NCBI RefSeq assembly: GCF_002158995.1
Contig: NZ_LOHF01000018.1
Span: forward strand, 62,001 to 126,000
DNA from: Pseudomonas caspiana
GTDB lineage: Bacteria > Pseudomonadota > Gammaproteobacteria > Pseudomonadales > Pseudomonadaceae
Reading direction: 5' to 3'
DNA: 64,000 nt
This document shows, in pieces, positions 1 through 7,716 of the stretch. The number at the start of each line of letters is the position of its first letter. Position 1 is the stretch's first letter. The position numbers and the translations under genes were made by a program. The notes under the pieces are model-generated. The model was not told the DNA's origin, did no database searches, and saw only the letters and a list, made by a program, of their open reading frames with translations.

Positions 1-1093
1 GCTGATTGATTTCGAACTGGTACAGGCGGATGTCGGCAATCTCGTCGGCCAGGCCTTTGTCCAGTTGCAGGTGCGGCAACGACTGCTTTTGCTTGTAGAG
101 AATCTTGGACAGCAACAGGCTGCCACGCAGCACGTTGATCTGCTCGTCCAGCGCCTGATCCGTCTGGGTCAGGTTGTCCAACTGCTGCTTGGTCTTGAGG
201 TTCTGCTGAGTCAGCTCGTTCAGGCGGTCGGTGCCGCGCAACAAATAGTCGGAAAGCTTGAGGTTGGCGGCGCTTTCGGTCGCCAGCAGGCTGCTGCTCC
301 CGGCTTTTTGCGCTTCCAGAGACAGCTGCGTGACCGTTTGCTGCGACTGCGCGCGGCGCTTGTCGTTGATCAGGGTTTGCAGCTCCTGGATTTCCTGCTC
401 CTGGCGGCTGACCTTTTCTACCAGCAGGTCATGCTGGCTGTTGCCCAGATCCTGCAACTGACTGTTTCCCGCCAGTTCCTGACGGCGCAACGTGTTCAAG
501 GCATTGATCGACGCCAGCTCGGCGCTGAGCTGATTGCGTTGTTCGGGGCTGAGGTTTTTACCGTTGTCTTTACCCAGCTTGAGCGTGGCGTTGATTTGCT
601 GGATACGGTTCTGGTTATTACTGATTTCAGCCTGAGCCCGCTCGGGGCGGGTCTGCGCGGTGATGACCATGCTGCTGGCATCGCTCAAGGCTTTTTGTAA
701 CTCGCCTTGCAGGGTGCTGCGTTCGCTGAGCATGTTTTCCAGTTGCGGCACATCAAGGCTGCCGTAACGCTGGGCGACAGGGATGATCCTGCTGCCCTTC
801 AGGCGAGTCAGTTCTCGCTGGTTTTCACTGATCTGCTTCTGGGCATCGTTCAGTTGCTGCTTGAGTGCCGCGAGTTTTTTCTCGTTGTCACTTTTGCTGT
901 CGATAAACCCCAGCGTCTGTTCAAGCACTTGCTGCAGGGCTTTCTGGTCGGCGTCCGGCAGTTTGCGGTCGGCAATTTTGTCGAGGCTTTGCTGCACGGC
1001 GTCACGCGTGGGCGGATCAGCAGCCAGCACCGGGAAAGAAGACAGGCAAAGGCCGAATACAATGGCAGCAAAAAAAGTACGCAGGGGCAACAT
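1..1093 (-). CDS. mscK: MscK/KefA-type mechanosensitive channel, N-terminal part (runs off the window)
   Basis: Only the first 364 codons are in the window; the rest lies beyond base 1. The frame starts with a typical signal peptide (MLPLRTFFAAIVFGLCLSSF, then a VLAA-type cleavage region). It continues as a long, Gln/Leu-rich, predicted coiled-coil periplasmic region with the pattern of MscK/KefA N-termini (repeated LxxL, QxQ and RxEL segments). MscK proteins are inner-membrane channels of about 1,100 aa that open under membrane tension, in E. coli in a K+-dependent way. The pore domain is not visible here, so the name rests on the N-terminal region and on the neighbouring K+/H+ antiporter gene, an arrangement I recall from PAO1 (PA5022-PA5021). 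The gene starts 35 bases after the antiporter stop, so the two could be co-transcribed. Confidence 0.75.
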   Translation of the reverse strand, partial: MLPLRTFFAAIVFGLCLSSFPVLAADPPTRDAVQQSLDKIADRKLPDADQKALQQVLEQTLGFIDSKSDNEKKLAALKQQLNDAQKQISENQRELTRLKGSRIIPVAQRYGSLDVPQLENMLSERSTLQGELQKALSDASSMVITAQTRPERAQAEISNNQNRIQQINATLKLGKDNGKNLSPEQRNQLSAELASINALNTLRRQELAGNSQLQDLGNSQHDLLVEKVSRQEQEIQELQTLINDKRRAQSQQTVTQLSLEAQKAGSSSLLATESAANLKLSDYLLRGTDRLNELTQQNLKTKQQLDNLTQTDQALDEQINVLRGSLLLSKILYKQKQSLPHLQLDKGLADEIADIRLYQFEINQ

Positions 1094-1128
1094 AGACACC
1101 GGTCGAGCTGATCGAATAGAAGGGCAGT

Positions 1129-2877
1129 TTAGAGGAACAACCCAGGGCCCGGGTTGCTTCCTTCCGGGAATCTGACGCCGACTTTGAGGATCTTGTTCCC
1201 CTCCATAACCGCAACTGTCCAAATAGTTCCATTCCATTCAATCTGGTCACCGACGACCGGCTCGCCGCGATTCTTCTGCACAATGAACTGGCTCAGCGGC
1301 ATGTTGCCGTCCTGGCCGTCCAGTTTCAGGCCATACAGCGCGGCGACGGCGCTCAGTTGGGCGTCGCCTTCCAGTACGAAGTCGCCAAAAAAACGCAGAT
1401 CCAGACCGCGTTGCGGAGCCTGACTAAACAGTTTGCCCAGCGCCGGCAGGTCATGTTCGTGGCCGATGACACACAGCAGGTCGCCCACTTCCAGCGTCGT
1501 ACTACCCGACGGGTGGAGCAGTTGCTGACCACGGAACAACGCCGCGATACGTGTTCCTTCGGGCATTTTCAGTTCGCGCAGTGCAGCACCGATGCACCAC
1601 TTCTCCGCACCGAGGCGATAGACGAACAGCTCCCATTCGCTGGTGACGTGCACTTCCAGCGGCGCCCGTGAAATCGGTGCAGGTTCTGGCGGAACGGTTA
1701 CTTTGAGCAGCTTGGCCACCCAAGGCAGGCTAGTGCCTTGCACCAGCAGCGAGACGAGCACGATGAAGAACGCAAGGTTGAAGTACAGCTGCGCATTAGG
1801 CAGGTTGGCCATCAGCGGGAACACCGCCAGAATGATCGGTACTGCACCGCGCAAACCCACCCAGGCAATGAACGCTTTTTCACGTCCGTGGAAGGCTTTG
1901 AACGGCAGCAGTCCCACCAGTACCGAAAGCGGGCGTGCGACCAGAATCATCCACAGCGCCAGACCCAGTGCCGGGATCGCAATCGGTAGCAGGTCATGCG
2001 GCGTGACCAGCAGACCGAGCACCAGAAACATACCGATCTGCGCCAGCCACGCCATGCCGTCAAGCATGTGCAAAATACCGTGACGGCTGCGGATCGGACG
2101 GTTGCCCATCACCAGACCACAGAGGTAAACCGCCAGAAAACCGCTACCGTGGATGGCGTTGGTCAGGGCAAACACCGCCAAACCGCCAGAAATAACGAGA
2201 ATCGGGTACAGCCCGGCAGCCAGATTGATGCGGTTGACCAGTTGCAACATGAGCCAGCCACCGCCCAGACCAATCACTCCGCCGATACCGAATTCGCGAA
2301 TCAGATGGGCCAACAAGCTCCATTCCAGATTGGTCTGGCCGTTGGCGAGCATACCGATCAGGGTTACGGTGAGAAACACCGCCATGGGGTCGTTACTGCC
2401 GGATTCGATTTCCAGGCTGGCGGTCACCCGCTCATTCAGGCCTTTGCCACCCAGCAACGAGAACACGGCGGCGGCGTCGGTTGAGCCGACAATGGCGCCG
2501 ATCAACAGGCCCTGAATCATGTTCAGATTAAACAGCCAGGCGGCGACCATGCCTGTCAGAGCCGTCGTAATCAGCACCCCGACGGTTGCCAGCGACAGCG
2601 CGGGCCACAACGCTACCCGGAAACTGGAAACCCGCGTACGCAGGCCGCCGTCGAGCAAAATCACTGCAAGTGCGAGGTTACCCACCAGATAGGCGGTGGC
2701 GTAGTTGTCGAAAATAATCCCGCCGCCGTCCACGCCCGCGACCATGCCGACCGCCAGGATGATCACCAGAATCGGGATGCCCAAGCGCGAGGAGAGCGAA
2801 CTGACCAGAATGCTTGCACCCACCAGCAACGCGCCGATCAAGAACAGGCTGTTGATGGTCGTGGCATCCAAGGGCAT
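1129..2877 (-). CDS. nhaP2: K+/H+ antiporter, NhaP2/CvrA type
   Basis: This 582-aa protein is the usual length for CPA1-family NhaP2/CvrA antiporters, inner-membrane proteins that exchange K+ (or Na+) for H+ and affect cell volume at low osmolarity. Residues 1 to about 390 form around 12 hydrophobic segments with the family signature regions (GSTDAAAVFSLL, ESGSNDPMAVF, WVGLRGAVPI). They are followed by a TrkA-C-like regulatory domain (about 400-475) and a C-terminal CorC/HlyC-associated-type domain (about 490-580). The ATG is preceded by GGAG at very short spacing. The gene is followed by mscK on the same strand. Function is inferred from family resemblance; the ion preference cannot be read from the sequence. 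Confidence 0.9.
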   Translation of the reverse strand: MPLDATTINSLFLIGALLVGASILVSSLSSRLGIPILVIILAVGMVAGVDGGGIIFDNYATAYLVGNLALAVILLDGGLRTRVSSFRVALWPALSLATVGVLITTALTGMVAAWLFNLNMIQGLLIGAIVGSTDAAAVFSLLGGKGLNERVTASLEIESGSNDPMAVFLTVTLIGMLANGQTNLEWSLLAHLIREFGIGGVIGLGGGWLMLQLVNRINLAAGLYPILVISGGLAVFALTNAIHGSGFLAVYLCGLVMGNRPIRSRHGILHMLDGMAWLAQIGMFLVLGLLVTPHDLLPIAIPALGLALWMILVARPLSVLVGLLPFKAFHGREKAFIAWVGLRGAVPIILAVFPLMANLPNAQLYFNLAFFIVLVSLLVQGTSLPWVAKLLKVTVPPEPAPISRAPLEVHVTSEWELFVYRLGAEKWCIGAALRELKMPEGTRIAALFRGQQLLHPSGSTTLEVGDLLCVIGHEHDLPALGKLFSQAPQRGLDLRFFGDFVLEGDAQLSAVAALYGLKLDGQDGNMPLSQFIVQKNRGEPVVGDQIEWNGTIWTVAVMEGNKILKVGVRFPEGSNPGPGLFL

Positions 2878-3109
2878 TACTCCATGCAGAAAAGTCGATC
2901 AAAAAAAGAAGGGGCACGTAATGACCATGCAGTCACCGTGCCAACCGATTCTAACCTGTTGAATTGGTTGGCTGTCAAAGCATTGCTGTTGATTGGCTGA
3001 ACAGAGGTGTTTATAGCCGATGAGAACTGCACGAACCCGTCGCTCACGAGCAATGCGCGGCGACGCTGGGTGATCGGTTCCTCCCTTTACGGTCTGGCAC
3101 GTTGATCGT

Positions 3110-4912
3110 TTAAAACCAGTTTTCCTGCATGCTCAGGCAGGTGTCATCACGGGCTTCGAGAATTGCCAGATCGTGATGGCAGCCCGGTACTTCCCAAGTC
3201 AGGAAGTACCGGGCGGCTTGCAGTTTGCCTTGATAGAAGTCGCGGTCTGCGGGGTTGCCTTCGCTCAGTCCGCGTTCAGCGTGGATCGCCTGCTCCAACC
3301 AGCGCCAGCCGATCACGGTGTGGCCGAAGACCTTCAGATACAGCGCTGAGTTGGCCAAGGTGGAATTGACCTTGCCCTGCGCCAGATCGCCCAACAATCC
3401 TAGCGTCACGGCTTGCAGGCGAGTCACCAGTTGCTCCAGTGGCTGGCGCAGCTCAGTCAGCGTTTCATGCGCTTGGGCGCGCTGGCCGGTGTCCGCGATC
3501 AGGCGCAGCAATTGTTTGAGGCCAGCGCCGCCATTCTGCGCGAGCTTGCGCCCCAGCAGATCCAGCGACTGAATGCCGTTGGTGCCCTCATGGATCGGGT
3601 TCAGACGGTTGTCGCGGTAATGCTGCTCCACCGGATATTCCCGGGTGTAGCCATGGCCGCCGAGAATCTGGATCGCAAGCTCGTTAGCCTTCAGGCAGAA
3701 CTCCGATGGCCAGGCTTTGACGATAGGCGTGAGCAAATCCAGCAACTGCTGGGCCTGCTGGCGCGCCTCGTCGGTTTCTCCGGTGGTGGTGTCATCGAAC
3801 AGTCGAGCCGCATACAACCCAAGATCGAATGCGCCTTCCACGTAAGCTTTTTGGGTCAGCAGCATGCGTTTCACGTCGGCGTGCTGGATGATCGGCACTG
3901 GCGCGCTTTCCGGATTTTTACTGTCGGGCAATCGACCTTGAGGCCGCTCGCGCGCGTAATCCAGTGAGTAAAGATAACCCGCGTAACCGAGCATCACCGC
4001 GCCCATGCCGACACCGATTCGTGCCTCGTTCATCATCTGAAACATGCAGTTCAGGCCTTGATGCGGCTTGCCTACTAAATAGCCAACGCACTGTCCGTTA
4101 TCGCCGAAATTAAGCGCAGTCGAGGTGGTGCCACGCCAGCCCATTTTGTGGAACAACCCGGCCAGAATCACGTCGTTACGCGGGCCAAGGCTGCCATCTT
4201 CGTTGACCATAAACTTGGGCACGATAAACAGCGAAATGCCCTTCACTCCGGCTGGCGCATCCGGCAGCTTGGCAAGCACCATGTGCACGATATTTTCCGA
4301 GAGCTGATGATCGCCACCGGAGATAAAGATCTTGTTGCCGCGTAAGCGATAGCTGCCGTCCTCGTGAGGCTCGGCGCGGGTGCGAATGTCCGAGAGTGAT
4401 GAACCGGCATGAGGTTCGGTCAAGGCCATGGTGCCGAAGAAGCGCCCCTCAATCATCGGCTGCAGGAAGCGTTTTTTCTGCTCATCGCTGCCAAAGCTTT
4501 CGATGAGGTTGGCAGCGCCCATGGTCAGGAATGGGTAAGCGGTAGAGCCTGCGTTTGCGGCTTGGAAGTGGGCAAAGCACGCTTGTGACAAGAGCGTCGG
4601 CAACTGCATGCCTCCGTCCTCGAAACTGCGTGCGGCGTTTAGAAAGCCCGCTTCCAGAAACGCATCTACGGCAGGCTTGACCTCGGGAATCAGGATCGCC
4701 TCACCGTTTTCATAGCGCGGCTCGTGTTCATCGGCCTTGCGGTTGTGCGGGGCGAAGTACCTCTCGGCGATGGTACGGGCCGTGCCAATCGCCGCATCGA
4801 ACGTCTCGCGATTGTGCTCGGCAAACCGCTCGCGCCGTGTCAGCGCTTCGGCGTCCAGCACTTCGTAAAGCTCAAAAGCCAGATTGCGCGAACTGAGCAG
4901 CGACTCGGACAT
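3110..4912 (-). CDS. acyl-CoA dehydrogenase, long C-terminally extended type
   Basis: At 600 aa this is longer than classical acyl-CoA dehydrogenases (about 380 aa) and matches the extended class that includes AidB/FadE-like and DmdC-like (3-methylmercaptopropionyl-CoA dehydrogenase) proteins. Visible family motifs are MALTEPHAGSSLSDIRT (flavin/substrate region), GNKIFISGGDH, and ILGGHGYTREYPVEQHYRD followed by IHEGTNGIQSLDLLGRKL near residues 430-470. The family oxidises acyl-CoA to enoyl-CoA using FAD and passes electrons to ETF. The substrate cannot be told from sequence. It stands alone on the minus strand, with AGG/AGGG upstream of the ATG. In PAO1 the equivalent (PA5020, from memory) lies next to the antiporter, as here. 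Confidence 0.85.
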   Translation of the reverse strand: MSESLLSSRNLAFELYEVLDAEALTRRERFAEHNRETFDAAIGTARTIAERYFAPHNRKADEHEPRYENGEAILIPEVKPAVDAFLEAGFLNAARSFEDGGMQLPTLLSQACFAHFQAANAGSTAYPFLTMGAANLIESFGSDEQKKRFLQPMIEGRFFGTMALTEPHAGSSLSDIRTRAEPHEDGSYRLRGNKIFISGGDHQLSENIVHMVLAKLPDAPAGVKGISLFIVPKFMVNEDGSLGPRNDVILAGLFHKMGWRGTTSTALNFGDNGQCVGYLVGKPHQGLNCMFQMMNEARIGVGMGAVMLGYAGYLYSLDYARERPQGRLPDSKNPESAPVPIIQHADVKRMLLTQKAYVEGAFDLGLYAARLFDDTTTGETDEARQQAQQLLDLLTPIVKAWPSEFCLKANELAIQILGGHGYTREYPVEQHYRDNRLNPIHEGTNGIQSLDLLGRKLAQNGGAGLKQLLRLIADTGQRAQAHETLTELRQPLEQLVTRLQAVTLGLLGDLAQGKVNSTLANSALYLKVFGHTVIGWRWLEQAIHAERGLSEGNPADRDFYQGKLQAARYFLTWEVPGCHHDLAILEARDDTCLSMQENWF

Positions 4913-5047
4913 GACCCTGTACCTTTTTGTTGGAGTGGGTTGAGTCTAGGCGCGTGGATTAAGGCTGCACAGGATGATTGATTTGGGTGATGGTGGAGGC
5001 TTTATCCGAAGCGTTCACACCGCGGTGCCATGCATCAAACGCAGACC

Positions 5048-5140
5048 CGTAGGACCGGCTTTAGTCGGGAGGGCGCCGGTACAGTCACTGCTTTATCTTT
5101 CGTAAGCACTAATGCCCTCCCGGCTAAAGCCGGTCCTACC
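5048..5140. repeat. REPIN, family A (GGACCGGCTTTAGCCGG type)
   Basis: Two REP units face each other: GTAGGACCGGCTTTAGTCGG on the left and its near-complement on the right, about 40 bases apart. It lies between the acyl-CoA dehydrogenase start and the small gene at 5163. Confidence 0.85.
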
Positions 5141-5162
5141 GACGATGCATGCGGGCGATAAG

Positions 5163-5381
5163 CTACCGGGCTTCAACTCCCGCCAGTGAACGATCCAGTT
5201 CGGTTCGAGCCATGCTGATCAGGTGAACGACTGAGAAGGCCAGATCACGTTTCGGACCGTTGAGGCTGTCGCCGGATTCGTAAGCGGTAGCGGTAGCGGC
5301 TGCGCAACGCAGCAGATCGGAGACATGCAGCAGGGATTGTTCGAGCGATGTTTGCGGTGGAGCGGACGTTACTATTGTCAT
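5163..5381 (-). CDS. small Pseudomonas protein, DUF3077/DUF6124-like
   Basis: This 72-aa protein has a good Shine-Dalgarno (GAGGA, nine bases before the ATG). It resembles the small helical proteins of unknown function annotated DUF3077 or DUF6124 that occur in many copies in Pseudomonas genomes. The central segment (HVSDLLRCAAATATAYESGD) and an amphipathic C-terminal helix are the recognisable parts. It has no signal peptide or membrane segment. Its 5' untranslated region is a long, highly structured sequence (separate entry), which suggests RNA-level control. Function unknown; the family assignment is from memory. Confidence 0.65.
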   Translation of the reverse strand: MTIVTSAPPQTSLEQSLLHVSDLLRCAAATATAYESGDSLNGPKRDLAFSVVHLISMARTELDRSLAGVEAR

Positions 5382-5600
5382 CGATATGTTTCCTCATGGG
5401 GCCACCGGACAATCGCTGCTAAACGATTGAGGGTGGCGGCTTTGTCGCGGGTTAGCAGACCGGGAAACACACCAAAACCGGCGCGCCCGAAGGCGCCCCA
5501 CGCAAAGCCGCCATAAGCGATTTCATTGCGTGATGTGAATCATCGAGCTGCTAAACCCGATCACTGATGAGCAGTGACCGGCGCAGCCTAGAGAGCCAAA
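5382..5600 (-). promoter_or_regulatory. structured 5' leader of the small gene at 5163-5381
   Basis: Read on the minus strand, this untranslated stretch holds several nested stems. A perfect 10-bp long-range pair GGCGGCTTTG (5503-5512) with CAAAGCCGCC (5435-5444) encloses a GC-rich hairpin with a TTCG loop (about 5480-5500). A CAATCG/CGATTG hairpin (5410-5429) and a TCACTG/CAGTGA hairpin (5561-5577) flank it. The 10-mer GTTTAGCAGC appears in two loops (5415-5424 and 5547-5556). The segment at 5452-5458 (CTGCTAA on the RNA strand) is complementary to both, so alternative pairings are possible. It ends just before the Shine-Dalgarno. Whether it senses something is unknown. Confidence 0.5.
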
Positions 5601-5750
5601 AGCACCCACGCAACGGGGTCAGGAGTTTCTAGGAAGTTTCACGCAGAAGAAAGGGAGAAGCCTGTCGGAAACGCTCTATTTACCGAGCGTTTCGTTAGCG
5701 AAAGTAACGCGATTGTCTGTGGAAAACGTTACGTATGTTACGCCAGCGTC

Positions 5751-5840
5751 GTAGGACTGGCTTCAGCCGGGAGGACTGCATTGCTGACGACGAAAATACA
5801 TTGGGTGTACTGGCCGCTTCCCGACTGACGTTGGTCCTGC
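5751..5840. repeat. REPIN, family A, decayed
   Basis: Left half GTAGGACTGGCTTCAGCCGG is clear; the right half (CTTCCCGACTGACGTTGGTC) carries several substitutions. It sits just past the 3' end of the delta-60 gene. Confidence 0.6.
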
Positions 5841-5850
5841 AAGACAGGTC

Positions 5851-7002
5851 TTATGGCAACAACCTCAGCAGCACGGTGAGCGACCCTGATAGCCCGGCAA
5901 CAACAATTTTGCCGTCATTCTGGACAGTGACGCTTTTTGCAAAACTGATCTGAGCGTTGTTAAAGTTGATTGATCCTGATCCGTCGCTGCCGAACTCCTG
6001 ATCCAGCGCACCATTTGGTAAATAGCGGGTCAGCTGATTACCTGTCATCAGGCCTCTATGGAGGATCAGAATTTTGTCGTCTTGAAGTGCAAGATCTTCG
6101 CCCACTTCGCCGGGGATGAGCACAGGCTCTCCTCGATCGAACGTTGCATCAATGCGGCCGGTCGTTGTTAGGCGAGTCAGGTAAATGGCCGAGTTGTCCA
6201 CGGATCCCGAGCTGGCGATAAGTGCCAGCAATTTCCCGTCACTTAGCTCAATGACTTTACGACACGCACTAAGCCTGCTATCGACCATCTTGATCAGATA
6301 GACGCCATTGTCAGCAAAGCCCTGATCCAGTTCACCTGAGTTAGTCATACGCAGGATAAAACCATCGTTACCGACTTCGCCTGCAAGGTAAAAATATGAG
6401 TTGCCCTTGCTCCGGGCCATGTGCAGTGTAGAAATATAGCTGTTGCCTGACAAAAACGTTGTTTTGCCGTCGCTGCCAAAATCCATATCTGGTGTCCCAT
6501 CAGCCTGCCGACGATATATCACGCCCGCACTTCCATTAGCCGTAGCAACAAGAAACTTGTCTTCAAGTGCAAGCAGTCGCGGAGTAACAGATTGTGATTC
6601 TTGCGCAATATCCTGGCTGGAGACAAGTTTGCCGTCAGCGTCGTATTGAATAAGTGGCAGTTGGGTACTGCTGGCACCCGTGATGAAAAACTTTCCATCT
6701 TCCAGCATGGCAATGCTGCTGACGCTTGATGCCAGAACCTCTTTCGGTGGGCTGGTCAAGCCGTCCTGCATGTCGCCAAACCCGGTGTCGAAGGCCCCTA
6801 TGTCGGTGAACCTCGCAACACCAGGTCGCTGTGTAGCAGGGGTTTGCCGTCTGTAGGAACCAAAAATCACGAGACGACCCAGCGCATCAGTCGTCACGTT
6901 TGAAAGGATGTTAGTGAAGTTGCCCGGTGGACGAACTTCAAGCCTTCCGTTTTCGCCGAATGACGGGTCAAAATCGGCTGCCTTTGTAGTTGATAAAGTC
7001 AT
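5851..7002 (-). CDS. delta-60 repeat (DUF5122-type) beta-propeller protein
   Basis: The 383-aa product carries six delta-60-type repeats, seen as D-x-x-F-G motifs about 50-60 residues apart: FDPSFGENGRL, FDTGFGD, MDFGSDGKT, LDQGFADNGVY, IDATFDRGEP and LDQEFGSDG. Between them are strands of the type DGKFFITG, DGKLLALIA and DGKIVVAGLSG. Such proteins are predicted to fold as beta-propellers; their role in Pseudomonas is not established and no catalytic site is visible. There is no clear signal peptide. Start chosen at the ATG with AGGGA just upstream. A 10-base box (GTGATTAAAC on the minus strand) lies 64 bases upstream and recurs before two neighbouring genes. A broken copy of a similar gene lies directly upstream. 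Confidence 0.8.
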   Translation of the reverse strand: MTLSTTKAADFDPSFGENGRLEVRPPGNFTNILSNVTTDALGRLVIFGSYRRQTPATQRPGVARFTDIGAFDTGFGDMQDGLTSPPKEVLASSVSSIAMLEDGKFFITGASSTQLPLIQYDADGKLVSSQDIAQESQSVTPRLLALEDKFLVATANGSAGVIYRRQADGTPDMDFGSDGKTTFLSGNSYISTLHMARSKGNSYFYLAGEVGNDGFILRMTNSGELDQGFADNGVYLIKMVDSRLSACRKVIELSDGKLLALIASSGSVDNSAIYLTRLTTTGRIDATFDRGEPVLIPGEVGEDLALQDDKILILHRGLMTGNQLTRYLPNGALDQEFGSDGSGSINFNNAQISFAKSVTVQNDGKIVVAGLSGSLTVLLRLLP

Positions 7003-7065
7003 TTCCCTATTCCTTTTTGTGATATGTCGGTTTTATTGCTGGTTTGCCCATGAGCCTATTGGCAT

Positions 7066-7076
7066 GTTTAATCACG
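7066..7076 (-). promoter_or_regulatory. shared upstream box GTGATTAAAC, copy 1
   Basis: Minus-strand CGTGATTAAAC, 64 bases before the delta-60 ATG. It matches copies at 7468 and 8832, each at the same distance from a start codon. Confidence 0.4.
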
Positions 7077-7097
7077 CAGTTGCCCAGAGCGCAATGG

Positions 7098-7405
7098 CTA
7101 TTTCGCGATACTTTTCGACGTTTTTATAGTGGTTGTAAATGGGGGCGGTATGTACAGGAAGAACAAAGACTTGATACGCGTGGGCATGAAGCTTTCCAGT
7201 CGATCGGGGTTAGCATCACGTACGACAGGGATATATCGACCCGCGCAACCAAACGCTTCACCCTGGAAAGCGCTATATATGAGCAAGCGGTCGAACGTTA
7301 CCGTCGACAGGTCGTTGCGAAAGTTTTCTGACGGGCGGGCTTCGAGTTTGCCCTTTATACCAAACGTTGGATCAAATGCCGGGGCCGCCTATTATTAAAT
7401 GTCAT
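7098..7405 (-). pseudogene. broken N-terminus of a second delta-60 repeat gene
   Basis: From the ATG at 7405 the minus strand begins MTFNN, then needs a frame change to read AAPAFDPTFGIKGKLEARPS, which matches the start of the intact delta-60 protein (AADFDPSFGENGRLEVRPP). A further stretch (STVTFDRLLIYSAFQGEAFG) parallels its NVTTDALGRLVIFGSYRRQ. After that the similarity fades and a stop follows at 7098. The start codon sits 63 bases below a copy of the shared upstream box, as in the intact neighbours. I read this as the frameshifted, truncated remnant of a tandem paralogue. No functional product is expected. Confidence 0.6.
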
Positions 7406-7467
7406 TTATAAATTCTTTGTGCGGTAATTATAGGGGTGCGAGAGATAGACTTATTAATCGATGGCGC

Positions 7468-7478
7468 GTTTAATCACA
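7468..7478 (-). promoter_or_regulatory. shared upstream box GTGATTAAAC, copy 2
   Basis: Minus-strand TGTGATTAAAC, 63 bases before the ATG of the delta-60 pseudogene; the bases beside it (TCGAT..GCG) also match copy 3. Confidence 0.4.
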
Positions 7479-7609
7479 TGTCCTGCGGAGAAGTCAAATT
7501 GGTTTTTGCGTTTTAATTGGGTGGTTTTCACGAAGTATTTGTTTGTCTAAAAAGGTTGTTTTTGTAGCGAATTAATTACTTTAAGCTCTGTCAACTCATT
7601 AATTATTTT

Positions 7610-7634
7610 CAAAAAAAGAGAGCCGAAGCTCTCT
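7610..7634 (-). terminator. intrinsic terminator after the protease gene
   Basis: The perfect 7-bp stem AGAGAGC/GCTCTCT with a TTCG loop is followed on the minus strand by a run of seven T. The same stem ends putA at 8942-8971. Confidence 0.85.
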
Positions 7635-7639
7635 CTAAT

Positions 7640-7716
7640 GACTATCGACAAAGGGTTGTTAAGCTCACATTGCGTACCCGGCGGCGGTGTTGATGAATAA
7701 TTCATGCGCCTTCAGT
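7640..7716 (-). pseudogene. decayed copy of the putA 3' end
   Basis: Between the protease stop and its terminator the minus strand reads HELFINTAAGYAM followed by a stop. This resembles the PutA C-terminus (RALSVNTAAAGGNASLM). At DNA level, blocks such as GCGCAT, AACACCGCCGCCGGG and GCAATGTGAGCTT align with putA 9000-9055, and the identical terminator stem follows. The fragment is too short and diverged to be a gene. It is best read as a relic of a duplication or insertion at the putA 3' end. The match is imperfect, so confidence is moderate. Confidence 0.4.

Noticed and set aside
5395..5516. Short plus-strand frames in the small-gene leader
   Set aside because: No Shine-Dalgarno, and the sequence is better explained as a structured RNA on the other strand.
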